Positions 8,896-21,710 of a stretch of 64,000 bases of DNA are shown here, piece by piece (the first letter of the stretch is position 1; every line of letters starts with the position of its first letter). A program made the translations under genes and the position numbers. Under the pieces are notes generated by a model. The model had not been told where the DNA came from and did not search any database. It saw nothing but the letters and a program-made list of their open reading frames with translations. Source of the DNA: Heliocidaris erythrogramma (lineage: Eukaryota; Echinodermata; Echinoidea; Camarodonta; Echinometridae); contig CM046872.1 in assembly GCA_025617745.1 (NCBI GenBank), positions 1,240,001 to 1,304,000 on the forward strand, in the 5' to 3' direction.

Positions 8896-9520
8896 ATATT
8901 ATCCTTGACCTAATAACTGGTCATATTTGTACCGACAGTAGTTGATACATTAGGGTTAGGAAAAAGTTGCACAATTTCTAAAATTCATTTATCAAGTTAG
9001 GTAAAGTTTGTTGGGCAAGTAATGGTTGGTCAAAATTTTACCAGACGATGGAGGAAATAGGTAGTTAGATTACGAGAGGATAACTATGTTAGGATATGAT
9101 AGGTTAGGATATAGAATAAGTTAGATTAAGACCCGTAAGGACAACTGGTAGGCATGTTCGGGGTGACATTCGGGAGGCAACTATGTTCTATATTTCTTGA
9201 ACTAGGCTGGTGGAAAAGGGAAAAATTGGGCAATTTGCCCAACCACATTCATTACCTAATCAGTTATGTAATTTTGACGAAATTGAGCCACTAATGTCCC
9301 AAATCTGGGCTGTTTCGACAAATGCCTCCTTCGAAATTATATATAATCAACAATTGGGCAATTATAGAAGTTGGTAATGTATTTTTGGAGCAGGTGGGGG
9401 AGGAGAAGGCGGTGAAAAAGAGGAAGAGGAGGAGGGGGAGAAGGAAGAGGAGGAGGAGGAAGAATAGGTAGAGGAGAAAGCGGATGGTTCAGCGGCTGTA
9501 TACATGTATTTGTATGTCAA
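8896..9520. other. Intergenic with purine-rich tract
   Basis: A GGAGGAGGAAGAG-type purine run spans about 9390-9480. Nothing else recognised. Confidence 0.5.
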
Positions 9521-9688
9521 GGGGGGTGTTTCATAAAGCTGTTCGTAAGTTACGCACGACTTTACACGACTGGTGATCAGTTCTTGTGCTAAATGATTGA
9601 GAATCTGATTAGTATAGCACCCTAGAACATGTTCCAGTCGTTCGTAAAGTCATTCGTAACTTTACGAACAGCTTTATGAAACACCCCC
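9521..9688. mobile_element. Palindromic MITE (168 bp)
   Basis: GGGGTGTTTCATAAAGCTGT at the left is mirrored by ACAGCTTTATGAAACACCCC at the right. Complementarity continues inward through the CGACTGG/CCAGTCG and TTCTTGTGCTA/TAGCACCCTAGAA segments, so the whole element can fold on itself. It is non-coding. Similar GGGTGTTTCATAAAGCTG elements are, to my knowledge, common in marine invertebrate genomes; the superfamily is not assigned. Confidence 0.85.
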
Positions 9689-12334
9689 AGGATTCATAAC
9701 CGAGTAAATGCGCTGGTTGCATTTTATAAGCCATGTCATTAAGTCTTGCTTTCTTCGCAATTAAGTAGAACTAACTATTGTTAGCATTATTATCAGCACA
9801 ATAAACATAATCACCATCTAAAACCCCTTTAAGAATGTGTATGTGCTGCAGTTATCACTTTGTGTAAGCCCGATCCTCTTCTTAAAACTAATTTTAAAAA
9901 AATAAAAGCACGAGATAGTTATTGTGAATAACACATACAACCGACAATATTAATGATGAATCGAGTAATTTGATTTTTTTTTCTTTTCAAAAGACTAAAT
10001 GTTCATCAGTTTGATGAAATTTTACATCTTCACAATTTTACAACTTCACAATAGTTTGATATTCCATTAAACTAACGGTAATACGATGGCAATCAAAGAC
10101 TTTCAAGAAATCACTTAAATGCAATATATATGCACTAAAATTGCCTATAGAGATCGTGTTCTGAATATGTCATTGCAATGTTCGCCCATTTGAATAGATG
10201 ACGCACAATGCTATTGAAATCGCCCCAGGTAGATTTTTTTAAAGTTTTTGCGATCATGTTGCTTAAACCTCTTGTTTTTAGGGGGATTTCACAATTTTAA
10301 GTGTATAATGTGGTATTTAAAGCAAAGTGAAAATTCTTCAAATTATGTAGTATAAATGTATAATCTTTGATATTCTAATAAGTTAGTGACATAATAAATT
10401 CGGTATTTGAAAAAAAATGCCTATATTGATTTCAATCAATATTGACCACATAAAGAAAGAAATAAATCCACCTGTTGCCTGGTTGGTCACATGATATTAA
10501 GGTCGTGTTGCCATGGTTACGGCATCCCTCTTTCCATACCTCTTTCCATACCTGGCTAGCGTCATTCTGAAGAGGAAAAGTGGTGTCGAATTTTATATTA
10601 AATATTACGAGTAATTATAGTGAATAGTGAAATAAAGGGTTAAAGTGTACCTTACAGATTGTAACTCTTCTTTTACAAGTTATTGGCCAGAATAATTATT
10701 TTCACACCCTGATATTCAAAAAAGTGTTATATAAATTTCATTCATACCAAGCAAAATTGACTCTTATCATTCATGTCATTAGCTAAGTGCAATAAATCAG
10801 GTTACATTAACAATTTACTGTTATAATTCGAACAAATTATTTTTGTAAAAAATTTGTTTTCTGTTGTGTTTAATGTTGTCTTGCTCTTTTTTGTTTTTGG
10901 TTGTGTTGTATTGTGTTGTGTTATATTATGTTGATTTATTTTGATTTGTTAAGTTTATTATTTATACGAAGGGCTCGAGTTTAAGTGCAGGAGAGATAAA
11001 ACATGGGCGTACGATACGGGGGAGAGGGTGCATGAGGTGGGGGTAAAATTCGGGAAAGTAACGTCAACACTTTCCCGCCAGGCGAAATTGTGACTGAAAG
11101 CTTCTCTTTTTCTTTTAGTCGACTTGACATTTGATGGACCTAGAAAAATTCTCTCAATTTAAGTTTTTAAGTTGATTTGTGAGTCCATGTGGCGTCTGAA
11201 CAATTTCAGTTCTTTTGCTCTCAAAAAAACAACAAGCAAACTTACGGACAAATTGCGCTGCACTGAAGGGATATGGTCGTTTTCACGTTTCACAAGGGTA
11301 CCATAGTTTAACGAATGTTTCGTTTTTATCCGTTTTTATCCGTCATTTTGAACATCTTATGATCACCTGCACCACAGGCCTATGGTAGACGGCACACCAA
11401 CGTAGACTAAAGATTTCTTTAAGAAGGGGTGATTTTGCGGGGATATCAAACACGTAATGACGACATCACCACGCGCCCGCGCCTAAAGCAATAGATACTA
11501 AAATTATATAAAATTATGCTCCGGGAGACGACGTTCAAGCATAGTATTTTAATTCAATTTTCATCTTGATTAAAAAGGGGATGTTTCATAAAATCTATCT
11601 TGGCATATCATGAACCCATATAAAACTTTTCAAATTTTCAGAAGGAAGACAAACTTTTCCTCTTAATATTAGAAATAATATATGCAACATCAAAATGTTG
11701 ATGTTTCTAACCTCACACACAGTATTTAAAAGGTTAAAGTAAAGATATGATATCTTGAAAAGGATTCGTGATACAAAAGATACCTGAAGCGTTATGGTAC
11801 TGCAATTGTGATGTTGACGAACATAGATGGACTGAGAGAGAGAGAGGGGGGGGGGGGGTAGTCAAGATCTCTACCTGCTTCATCATATTTTCTTCATGTG
11901 AAGCCTTGGTAAAACAAGACGACATGATCTTTATTGAAAGGTCATTGGCGATCGTTTCATATCGCGGCATAGGTCATTCCAACCCCAAAACTTCCTGTTT
12001 GGTGCTTCCGAATCGATAAATATGATACGATCCGGCAGTAAATCGACTCATATCTCCTATTACCGATATGCGAGATATTTTTGGGACGGAATGCGAAGAA
12101 AAGAGAGAGCGTAGTCGCAAGTTTACCTCACAAAATCAGGAATGTGGGGAAGTATAAGAGAACGTGTAAAACGCCACGATGATATGTATTATGATACCAT
12201 GGGAGTTCTCTGTTCGCGTTTAGGGTTCCAGCACGCGTACCAGGTGATAATCTATACATCAATAAAAGTTTGAAGAAAGGTGCAAAAGGTAAAGCTCGTT
12301 CCTTCAACAGTGAAGGGTTTGATATTGTAATTTC
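9689..12334. other. AT-rich intergenic with scattered simple repeats
   Basis: No gene supported. Noted inside are CCTCTTTCCATAC twice near 10,530-10,552, a TTGTGTTG run near 10,900-10,930, a CpG-containing patch near 11,460-11,490, and GA followed by twelve G at 11,828-11,858. Confidence 0.5.
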
Positions 12335-12416
12335 TCAACCCACTGATGCTTGCATGCTCAAATTCATGTAGGCTTAATACAGAGACCACCCGGTTCCAGT
12401 TGGTAGCGGGTTAACA
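12335..12416. repeat. Short dispersed repeat, copy 2
   Basis: Shares GGCTTAATACAGAGACC and the closing GCGGGTTAAC with the 7859-7937 copy. The ends (TCAACCCACTG and TAGCGGGTTAA) are diverged inverted repeats. Confidence 0.5.
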
Positions 12417-12511
12417 TGGTTAAAGGTGTTTGCGATTGAAGATGAGATTGCTTCTCAATTACAACTTGTACCTCTTGTCTTATTGTGTGCACTAGGGAAG
12501 TGTTGACATCA

Positions 12512-12650
12512 GGGGAGCGTTTCATCAAGCGTTTTGTCAGTGATTTTTCACCGACAACTGTTATAAGCTACTGAAATCCTTGCGTCTGATTGGCTGAGAG
12601 CAAAATTGTCAGTAAAAATCACTGACAAAACGCTTGATGAAACGCTCCCC
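12512..12650. mobile_element. MITE with perfect 37-bp TIRs (139 bp)
   Basis: GGGGAGCGTTTCATCAAGCG at 12,512 continues for 37 bp and is exactly mirrored at 12,614-12,650. The 65-bp centre is non-coding and contains GATTGGCTGAG. The termini resemble the GTTTCAT words of the 9.5-kb MITE, but the sequences differ. No convincing target duplication. Confidence 0.85.
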
Positions 12651-15600
12651 AGATGTTACTGGCCTGCATTAGTTTTGTACAGTTATCTTATTTTTCATTT
12701 TAATTCATCGTTATTCCGTAAACAAATGATAATGAATTTATTGTATATCTCAACAGGGGCTTTTATTATATCATCGGTAAAGAGGAGGAATATAACTATA
12801 AAATCGGTCTCCTGAATTTTATGTGGAATTAGGGTATTGGGTCGCTGTGTTGCTCGCCGATTTATTTGCTGAACATTCAACTTCGATTGTCTAGAATCCA
12901 AAAAAATTCCTACACAAACTTTTAATACGATATGGATTTGATTGTTGTCGTTGGGGTTATCTGAGATGATATACATTTCAATAAGAGCATGGGCCGCAGC
13001 AATGTGATGTATTATTCCATTAGTTTAATGAATATTCACAAAGACGTGATGTAGTCGCACAAGAGGATTTTGTCTAAAATGATAAACGAACGCAATTAAA
13101 ACAGATCGAATAAATTGTAGAGCGTTCTCAATACTATACCGCCTTGTGTTATTTATTTGGACCATAGCGGTGTACCCTCTGGTTTTAAAAAAAAATTGAC
13201 GTGACATATTGCATCAGCACTACGCTCTAATCCTTTGGGTATTATCAAGCTCTGCTGCGCAGAGGTCTCCATCATGAGTATATCATTATTTTATAACATT
13301 TTGAAGTGAATGAATTTCAGGCTTATATATAATCACTCATTCTTGCTTCATACTATGTTTTGTTAGCATGGTTAATACAAACCCCGAACCGTATAGTATG
13401 GGACTATCTGGAACACTGATCACGGAAGTCCATTAACCAAAATAGCAATAACTTGTGGACGGGGCAAAAGTCTCAAACCAGTAGAATATGCTCAAACCAG
13501 TTGCATCGGCGAACCCCTTAAATACACTTTGATCGCATTATCAGTTGCGAACTAAAACATAACATTTAGTGATCATGCTTATTCCCATGTTTTCTTTCAG
13601 GAAAAGACAATTATAACATTACTTGATTGCATATTTCGGTACGATTTAGGTGTTTAATCAAAGCACTGGCAAAGGAAACACAGAAAGAAAACAAATATAC
13701 GGCATTTCGTACTTCCAAACCTTTATCGTAAATATAATTATTGTAGAATTGTCCAGTAAAAATAAAAGGGACACCTTTCTCACCCCCCCCCCCCCCCCCG
13801 ATTAAAAGCTGTGGTCTGAATTTTTTTTAATGATCGATTACCACCATTGTCGATCAATTGAAACAGTTTCAATACTTTTTCTCTCTTTCTTTTTCTTTTC
13901 TTTCTTTTCTTTTTTTTTGGGGGGGGGTGGGGTGGGTGATGGAATTATTCGTCAAACTTGTCGGAAAACTATCTTTCAACGACCCCATCCTGTTTTGTTT
14001 ACGATATTCAATGGACCCATGTGCTGACATGTCCCACCTCTTAACATTGAATATTGAAGGGTCTACTTGCTCTCTAGAAAGCACTGTAAAACAGTTAAGA
14101 AAGGATAAAGAGAGAAAGGGTAAAAGACTTTATACCTGGAAATTTTGAAGTGATCGTTTCTGAACTCTTTATAAATTGACAAAAGCGTAACGCCCTATTT
14201 GCGCTCACGGCACTCAGTCAGTCTGGGCACTGTGAAACGCAAAACAGCTAAATGGAATAGAGTGATGGGGAAGGATGAAAATGTCTTCATACTTGAACAT
14301 GTCGAAGTGATTGCTTAAATGACACATTCTCTTAAGAGCCAGAAGGGCGTTAACTCTGTGTAAAGCGATTTAGATTAATGCCTTCCTGGCTTTCAGCATG
14401 TCAAGTCGAGCTCTACTGGCCGCACCAGGCCTTGCCGAAAAGCAAGGCGTCATGTTGGAAACAAGTGGCGCCCTTACAATCTGTGAAGAAAAAAAAAGCA
14501 ACGCCACAAGATTAGAGGTGGTTGCCATGGTTACATGATCGTCAGACACCACGTGAATACTTTTTTTTTTTTAACGGCAAATTGCTTGGGCGTAGAATCG
14601 GTCCAGCCATTGAGAGGGCACTGATATATCATGGGGGTGGGGAGGGTGGGTCGGTCTTACTCGGTGAATAAAATTAGACAGAACAAGGCCAACCACTGTT
14701 GGAAGGGGTCATGTAATATTCTTTTTGCACTGCCTCCACCTCTTCCTACCCCGCCCTCTTCTCTCTCTCTCTCTATGTTATATAAACCCCAAACCCCATA
14801 TATGCGCCACTGACAAGTTATGTTCTCCGTTTTCCCGCAGCATACAATTGTTCAAGCATAACCTTGTCAGGGTGACTAACCACATCGCCTACAACCCCGG
14901 CAGTTACCGCGAGAACGACTACCCCCAGAAAAAATCACCAGATACTACTCTCAGGATAATTACCACACTAAAACTACCAGTCATATAAAATTACCCAATA
15001 GCAAACGATTTAGGATGTAAAGTTGTCTCACTGTTAACCCATTTTGCAAACTATGTTAATTTAAAGTAGAACACTCAAGAAAATCACAAATATGGCAATT
15101 AATGTATCACTAGAAATTGGGAAGCTTACAGATGGCAATCGTATAAGTTTTATGTCAACTGCGTATATGATGATTATAAAAACAACATAAATAAAAGCTC
15201 TTCTCAGCATGTGGAATATCCGAGGATTCGCCAGAAATATAGCGATGTTTTGATGTCGTCATACGAGGGATCGATCCTGCTTAAGCAGACGACGTCCTAT
15301 AATGAATGAACGTAATTGCAATGCAATTATTTATCAAATTATAAAGAGTTTGGTACATTTAAACATGACCTTATTTCACACCATTCGAAAAGGGAAAGTG
15401 AACTGATTCTGATAACTAAAACCGTTTGATTGTAAATACACAGGAGAAGGGTCAATGATCAATGAAATAAACCCCATTTTCAAATTGAAAAGCCCTGCGA
15501 ATAATAGCTGGATGGTATTCGTTCCCTCTTGAAACGCCGAACATGCCGCGGTGCAAGCAGCTGAAAATACAATGGCGTCTTATTTTGTTTACAAGTGACT

Positions 15601-16004
15601 GATTCCTTTATTTTTTTAACGCTGCATTTTTCATCAAAATAATACCATACACGAAGTTAAGAGTGAGGCAACAGACTAACATTAAGACTGACGCTAGTCA
15701 AGTACGAGAAATAAGTGAAGAGGAGATGACAAAACAGGCACTGAAAAATGTGTATAATGTTATGGGACATCGTCTGCTTAGACAGGACTCGCCCCTCTTG
15801 TGTCGTCACACATCTCAGCAGCGTTCAAGGAGCTTTTCAGCTGCTATATCGGGGGCTGTATTTTACCGTTTTATAATTGATAATAATCATTAATTCAAAT
15901 GTTTCCAAGCTTTAAATTTGGATAACCTTGTTTAATTTATGCCATCTATGCAATAATAAGTATTAAGCCAATATTTAAAATCATCAGTGTTCTACTTTAA
16001 CCTG
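12651..16004. other. AT-rich intergenic/intronic stretch
   Basis: No gene supported. Contents include seventeen C at 13,783-13,799, T9G9 at 13,910-13,927 and a CT run near 14,758. On the minus strand at about 14,485 a poly-pyrimidine tract plus TTCTTCACAG resembles a 3' splice site. It is followed by an open stretch ending at 14,370, too short to name. Confidence 0.5.
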
Positions 16005-16070
16005 TGCCACACGTGCAAATCGGCACAATACCCGGTGTGCCACGCGTGCAAATCGGCACAATAATATGAA
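16005..16070. repeat. Two-unit tandem repeat
   Basis: GTGCCACACGTGCAAATCGG and GTGCCACGCGTGCAAATCGG follow each other about 37 bp apart, each ending CACAATA. No function inferred. Confidence 0.7.
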
Positions 16071-16822
16071 CCGGGTAACGAAAGGATTCCACTGAGCATA
16101 ACAAAAGCACTGTATAATTATAACACACTTCCTGTCTTTATAATTGGCTACCTGATAATGCCTTTATCGGTTTCATGTATTGATTTTGTACTACAAACTG
16201 TGAAATAAACCTAAGACCCATTTAGTAAAACTACCCCTGGAAAAGTGGCAAATAACAAGCTAATAATACATCTATATAGTTATGAAGTTGCATTTAGGAA
16301 TGCAAAAAAGGTTGAAAAAAAACTCAGAGTCAATACATCTCCTTAAAAAGAACATTTTGCTGATTAAAAACATGAATATGTAACCTGTTTCGAATCTGTT
16401 TTTATCTATATTTTCTCGCAGATGTTGTCCATGCTTTCAATAATAAATATAATCATTTTGTTTAACTCATTATCCTGATCGTCATCATTATGTCAATGTG
16501 AACTATAGCTGTGAACAGATGGACCCACAGTTTCACACAAAGGGAGGGGCATGGAAGAAATTTGGTGTGAATGACCCCCCCCCCCCCCCACAACCACCAC
16601 CACCATCTCATGATCAAGCAAATGCGGTAATACTGACGTTAACAAAAATCGTTTGTGCTTGATAAATCCTTTTACTCAATTTTCTTTGATGAACATTGCA
16701 GGTGGCGCCTTCCTTTTATCATAAAAAAGAATTTCCGTTTTCATGTGGTCTGTTCTATAGCATGTTTCCCCCTAGGGAAGTACCGTTTTGAGGCAGAAGA
16801 AAAGTATCTTCATGATTTTCTG

Positions 16823-16907
16823 GTAAATGGAAGAAAGGGCACCTGCCATCGTCGACTTGACTAAAGTCTTGAACAGTAGTAAAGTATCCCTTTATGCTGA
16901 TGACAAT
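16823..16907 (+). pseudogene. Non-LTR reverse transcriptase fragment, plus strand
   Basis: Read on the plus strand, this segment encodes APAIVDLTKVLNSSKVSLYA followed by Asp-Asp at 16,899-16,904, i.e. the YADD catalytic motif of reverse transcriptase. A stop (TGA) comes two codons later. The same segment recurs inverted at 17,265-17,349. It is a truncated scrap of a retrotransposon with no promoter or continuation. Confidence 0.7.
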
Positions 16908-16920
16908 TGAGTATTATAAT

Positions 16921-17345
16921 CCATTTCCGAGTTTTCCCGAGGTTTCCCCTAATAACATCACAGTAGTCAAACTTGCTTTTAATTATGCTCTGGGATGATA
17001 TAAGATTAATTATGTTTGTTGTGATTGCTCAAGTCAATATATTCATCAATTATTATAAGGACTCCAAGGTGTTTGATGTGTGTTACTCTTTGAATTACAC
17101 CTTTTAAATCCGATTCCTACTCCACCAACTCCTACCAACATAAACTCACATGTCTTTGCATTCAATGCCAACTTATTCTATACTAACTATTCGTCTATTG
17201 CAGATAGATGCTCATTCAGAGTATTGACCAGCGTGTCTACAGTTTTATTTTCAACATATACACAAGTGTCATTAGCATAAAGGGATACTTTACTACTCTT
17301 TAAGACTTTAGTCAGGTCAACGATAGCAGGTGCCCTTTCTTCCAT
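16921..17345 (-). pseudogene. Non-LTR retrotransposon reverse transcriptase remnant
   Basis: On the minus strand the translation runs through TKVLKSSKVSLYANDTCVYV, with Asn replacing the first catalytic Asp of YADD at 17,268-17,279. It continues through VDTLVNTLNEHLSAIDE, a stop, and NKLALNAKTCEFMLVG. In a shifted frame near 16,921-16,983 it reads IKSKFDYCDVIRGNLGKTRK, the conserved region after the palm (FDYCDVV.GNL). This order is typical of CR1/L2/Jockey-type LINEs. Several stops and frameshifts and the lost Asp show it is dead. It lies head-to-head with the plus-strand fragment. Confidence 0.8.
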
Positions 17346-18467
17346 TTAACCGATAACCAAGATACTCTTAAAAAGCAAATTCCTCTAATCCCTAGCAGTG
17401 GGGCGGCATAGTTAGCAAATTCCAGGCCAATTGCAAATTTTATGACAAAAGCACCAAATTTAGCACACAGGTAGATGAATATGTTCTAAGCAAACATGGA
17501 TATTGAGCCACCTGGAAATTGGGCTCGCTGTGCCCGTTTTCTTTTTCAAAGTGGCTACCACAGGTTTGTTTTTTTTTTTATAGTTGGTCAAATTTTTACA
17601 AAACTGAACTTAAATAAATTGTACTGAAATCGCATTTAAGTTTCTAGGTCTCAAAATTCTGGAAAAAGATTTAGGTGCCCATCTTTTTTTCCAAACAGGG
17701 CAAATTTATACATAAAATGTTTGTACAAATTATTGCATTAAGGAATATGTTTGAAATTATCCTAACTGTAATCAGGAAAAACATTACCCTATTTAGAATC
17801 GACAGAATATGCGACTTAGGTGCCCATTATGCCCCATTGTGAGAAAGGGCCCAAAATATATATGTTTAGACTAAAATGTTATCTTAATCTGAAAAGTGCA
17901 TTCTGTGATAGAAGCACCAAACCTGGCACACATGTACATACAAGTAAATGTGTTATGAGAGAAAGTGTATATTGAACCATCTCAAAATTCTGTTGTGCCC
18001 AGTTTTCAGACTGGCCGCCACATGGTCCATCTCATGTATAATATCTGATGATGGGATTCATAATATTATTTGAAATTTCCAAGCTCAAAATTCCTGAAAA
18101 GTAAGTCTTATGCCTATTTTAAAGTAAGGGCCTATTTGAACACCAGTGTAAGATAGATTCATGAATTGTAGATTTTGTGAAAAATGATTCTGTTTGTGAT
18201 GAGGCAAAGACGGCCTTCTTAAAAACTGGCAAAATACAGGTACGTGGCACGGTCAAACAGGTACCCATTCTGAAAAAGGGCCCACAATATACAAATGTAT
18301 AAATAATATTTCACTAAATCTTTGATTTCATTTTTTTAATTGGTAGACAACTAGTTTTCAAGATCATAGGACACGCCCTGTTCTAATTGGGCACATGGAT
18401 CCGTGTAATAGATCGTGAAAGACAAATCTTGTACAATCTGATTTTTAAATCAAATTTTTATTTTCAG

Positions 18468-18513
18468 ATCCTTAATTTTTCGATGATAAGCGATTCATCG
18501 AAAAATTAAGGAT
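18468..18513. repeat. Perfect 19-bp hairpin
   Basis: ATCCTTAATTTTTCGATGA (18,468-18,486) and its exact complement (18,495-18,513) are separated by an 8-nt loop. It is AT-rich and not followed by a T run, so it does not look like a terminator. Function unknown. Confidence 0.8.
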
Positions 18514-19066
18514 TGCCCATGCATATAAGATGTATTGTATTTTATGCCAAATGTCAGGCGTTGTGCTAATTCCCCTATAAGAAATGTTACTTGTCTGGCA
18601 CCATGACATAATTGGTAATTGATTTATATCATGTATGGCTATGACGCATACTCTCTCTCTCTCTCTCAATCTCTTCATTGCACTTTTTATAATCTTATCA
18701 GCTGTGCCTACCCCATGGCTATCCCAATGTATAGTTACTAGTTTGTAATTCCAAGGTAGAGAAATAATGAATAAGGTCCACCTTCAATTGATACGGGCAG
18801 GCAATTATCACCGTCACCTGGGTACTCAAATGGTGCGCAAAATGTTTGGGACGCTTTGCTGGCACTCCAAAGTTAAGACCGACCCCCTGATATTACAAGC
18901 GGCACATTGATATTAATTACTTGGTCACTTATTCGCGAACATATGGGACACTCAGGCAAGGCCTCAGGTATAAGGTAAATACAAGTATCTTGGAGAGACA
19001 CTTTTGCACGGAATTCTATCACAGAGATCCTTTCTTTTCGTGAAAACTGCTGAATATACATGCATG

Positions 19067-19447
19067 TATCCTACCCGTATACAACATGATAAGCTAACCT
19101 TGACATTCTATTCAGGGCTTTTTAATCATCGCCTTTTCATGTTTGATAAATGGTGATGTGATAAATTCATTAGCATTTTGACAATTCAAATTTTAGCTTT
19201 GCACTATGATTAACATACTAATGAATTTATCTCATCGCCATTTATTAAACATGAAATTACACATGTTTAATAAATGGCGATGAGATTAATTCATTAGCAT
19301 TTACATATTTAAAATGCTAGCTTTGCACTATAATGAACATACTAATGAATTAATCTCATCGCCATTTATTAAACATGAAAAGGCGATGATCATACAGCAC
19401 TGAATAGAATGTCAAGGTTAGCTTATATATTCCATATGGGTAGGATA
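19067..19447. mobile_element. Foldback element with two internal hairpins
   Basis: The outer arms (19,067-19,139 and 19,375-19,447) begin TATCCTACCCGTAT and share AGCTAACCTTGACATTCTAT. Between them are two tandem copies of a ~117-bp palindromic unit. Each opens TTTAATAAATGGCGATGAGA and closes with its complement CTCATCGCCATTTATTAAAC. The unit is a small hairpin element that duplicated inside a larger inverted repeat. Non-coding. Confidence 0.8.
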
Positions 19448-19448
19448 C

Positions 19449-19540
19449 ATTAATAATAATATTCCGCTTTTATATAGCGCCTAATACATTGGCGATGTCT
19501 CTAAGCGCTTTACAGATATATTATTACCCCGGTCGTCGGA
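19449..19540 (-). repeat. SINE tail fragment, minus strand
   Basis: The complement reads CGACCGGGGTAATAATATAT, then CTGTAAAGCGCTTAGAGACAT and TAGGCGCTATATAAAAGCGG, ending in a TATTATTA run. This matches the 3' end of the SINE at 38,498-38,847. Flanking AGAAAGGATCTCTGTAAT near 19,573 is the complement of 19,018-19,035, so the SINE and foldback sit within a further inverted pair. Confidence 0.75.
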
Positions 19541-20612
19541 TTCTGGCGTACATTCAGTTGTTTTCCACGAAAAGAAAGGATCTCTGTAATACGTTTTGAG
19601 CAAAACTATGGGCTATTTGCCAAACTGGAAACCTGTGTCGTACAACTTCAGATCAGGCAATGTATCTTCTAGATCACGCTTTGAAATAATTTCATATGTA
19701 GTTGACGGCTGTGTCTTCCCTGCAATAGGCTCATTATTCAAGGAGCGGGGACCTAAACCATTCCCCCCTGGGTTGATATGGGCCCTCATAAGCTTAGTTA
19801 TGTATTCAATCTGTCAAATCACATCTAAATATTAATGAAATTGATATTTCTTATATAACTTAAGATTCGACTTTTTTTTTGTTACATGGTTCCTAAAATC
19901 GAAAAAGGGCGCTTAAGCTTGATTTCATTCTAGGATTTTTTGCTGCCCTGAGGCCTTGTAAATTTAAAAATGAATATTTGGTAGGTCTTATAGTCACTGT
20001 ACTCTAGTCCTTGATTTAATTACAGGAAAAAGTACAATATTCAGAAATTTTGAAAGATTATCGCCATGGGCCTCCTGTGCAGAATTTTTGATGGCTTAAT
20101 ATCAAATTTTGCTTTTAACATACTCATTTATCTTTGTACCGAATTTGGTGCTTTTATCACACACAAAAAATACTTAAGATCTTACTTAACTTTACAAATA
20201 AGTTTTTTTTTTCGATATTGGGCACCTGTACCAACTATTTTGTCAATTTTAAAGGAGGTAATGTTTCCATGATCACAGTTAGAATCTTTTACACGTATTT
20301 TACAATTCAATACTTTTATCTCACGTTGATATATAAAATGGGCCTTTAATTGAAAACAAAAATGGGCACCTGGTGCTACTTTTCACAATATTGAATTCTG
20401 ATTATATAAAATATAATTCAGGGTGATTATTTCATACAACCTAAAGTTTGTAAAATATCCCAATTTTAGATTAAGAATGAACGAAAACGTACCCTGTGGT
20501 AGACCTTTTTCTTTTAAGGGGCACAACGGGTCCCGTGGCCCGATTTCCAGGTGGCTCAATATTGGTGGTTTATCACAAAATGAACAATTAAATTGCAATG
20601 CCGCCCAACATT

Positions 20613-21562
20613 ACTCTAGTCAGCTATTTTGTTCTTAATTGTCAGAAAATAAGGACTCAATTACAGATTATTTCATGTGTTTATTTATTTTTCACTATAT
20701 TTCATGCACAATATAATTTTTATGATTTTAATCAATTGAAAGCCTCCTTGCTGTTTAGCATTCATACACAACTTATTATTCATTATGTGACATGGATCAA
20801 TATTTTATTAAGATATACATTTTTGTTTGTTAGTGTTTTCCACCGGGTATTTGGAAGTATATGGTTTCCTCAGGTCTATCCCCTTTTCGGAGATGTCCTC
20901 ATCAAGGTCTCCACTATGAAGTATCATGTTAAATAAATATTCAATTGTGATATTTTTTCCTTTATTCTGGGTGGTGTCATCTGTACATAAAAAGTGCTTT
21001 GCGCTAGAACTTATTATTACTTTATAAAGGGAAGGTTGAGTTCTGAGAAAGGTATAAACCAATTTATGAGGATTCTCATTAGGTTTATGTCAGTTTGGAA
21101 GATTATTATAGTAGGAATGTCCCCTGAAAAACATTGCTCTTCAAATGCCCTCACTTTCAAAATATGACAAGAAAAAATTGTAATGTTCGGGCCGAACATT
21201 TGTGTGTAGTCCCATATACACATTTCTGTGTGCAGTGCATTGACTCTTGGCAGGATTTGGTCAATTTCTTATCATTTTCTTGCTTCCGAAACCTTACAGC
21301 ATTAACCAATTCTCAATTGCTATATAATCAACCTTTCCCAATCGCTTTGAGACAGTTTCTTTCACAATTCAATCTCAGGACTATAACTCAACTTTATATT
21401 TAAGTTTTTTCAATAAAATTACAACTAAAACAATCACAGAATAAAAATTATTCACATCAAAACATTGTCAAATAAAAATGGAAGCAAGTTCTGGGCTAAT
21501 ACATCCTAAATACTGTATATACGATTTGACACTTAATATTGTTCTATTGGAACTAAACCAAA
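20613..21562. other. AT-rich intergenic, nothing recognised
   Basis: No supported gene. The six-frame reading contains only short chance ORFs. Confidence 0.5.
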
Positions 21563-21600
<38 letters not shown>

Positions 21601-21710
21601 CACTTTCCCTCTCCCTCCCCAGCCTTCCCCTTCCACACCCCTTCTCCCCCTTCTCTATATCTTCATCCCCTATCTCTCTCTCTTTCTTTCTTTCTCTCTT
21701 TGTCAATTGT
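21563..21710. repeat. (CT)n and pyrimidine-rich tract
   Basis: Two CT runs (21,563-21,601 and about 21,673-21,700) are separated by C/T-rich sequence. Both strands look open because of the dinucleotide repeat only. Confidence 0.9.

Larger units (their letters stand above)
17398..20612. repeat. Large diverged inverted-repeat structure (~3.2 kb)
   Basis: GGGCGGCAT near 17,401 is mirrored by ATGCCGCCC at about 20,599-20,609. Blocks inside recur in inverted order: ATTGAGCCACCTGGAAAT (17,502) against ATTTCCAGGTGGCTCAAT (20,544). AGCACCAAATTTAGCAC (17,450) is answered by GGTGCTTTTATCAC (20,147), and AGGTGCCCAT by ATGGGCACCT. The left arm also repeats itself in tandem, the AGCACCAAA block returning near 17,912. 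No coding frame survives. It may be an old TIR element or satellite-derived foldback; a SINE scrap and another foldback are nested in the middle. Confidence 0.65.
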
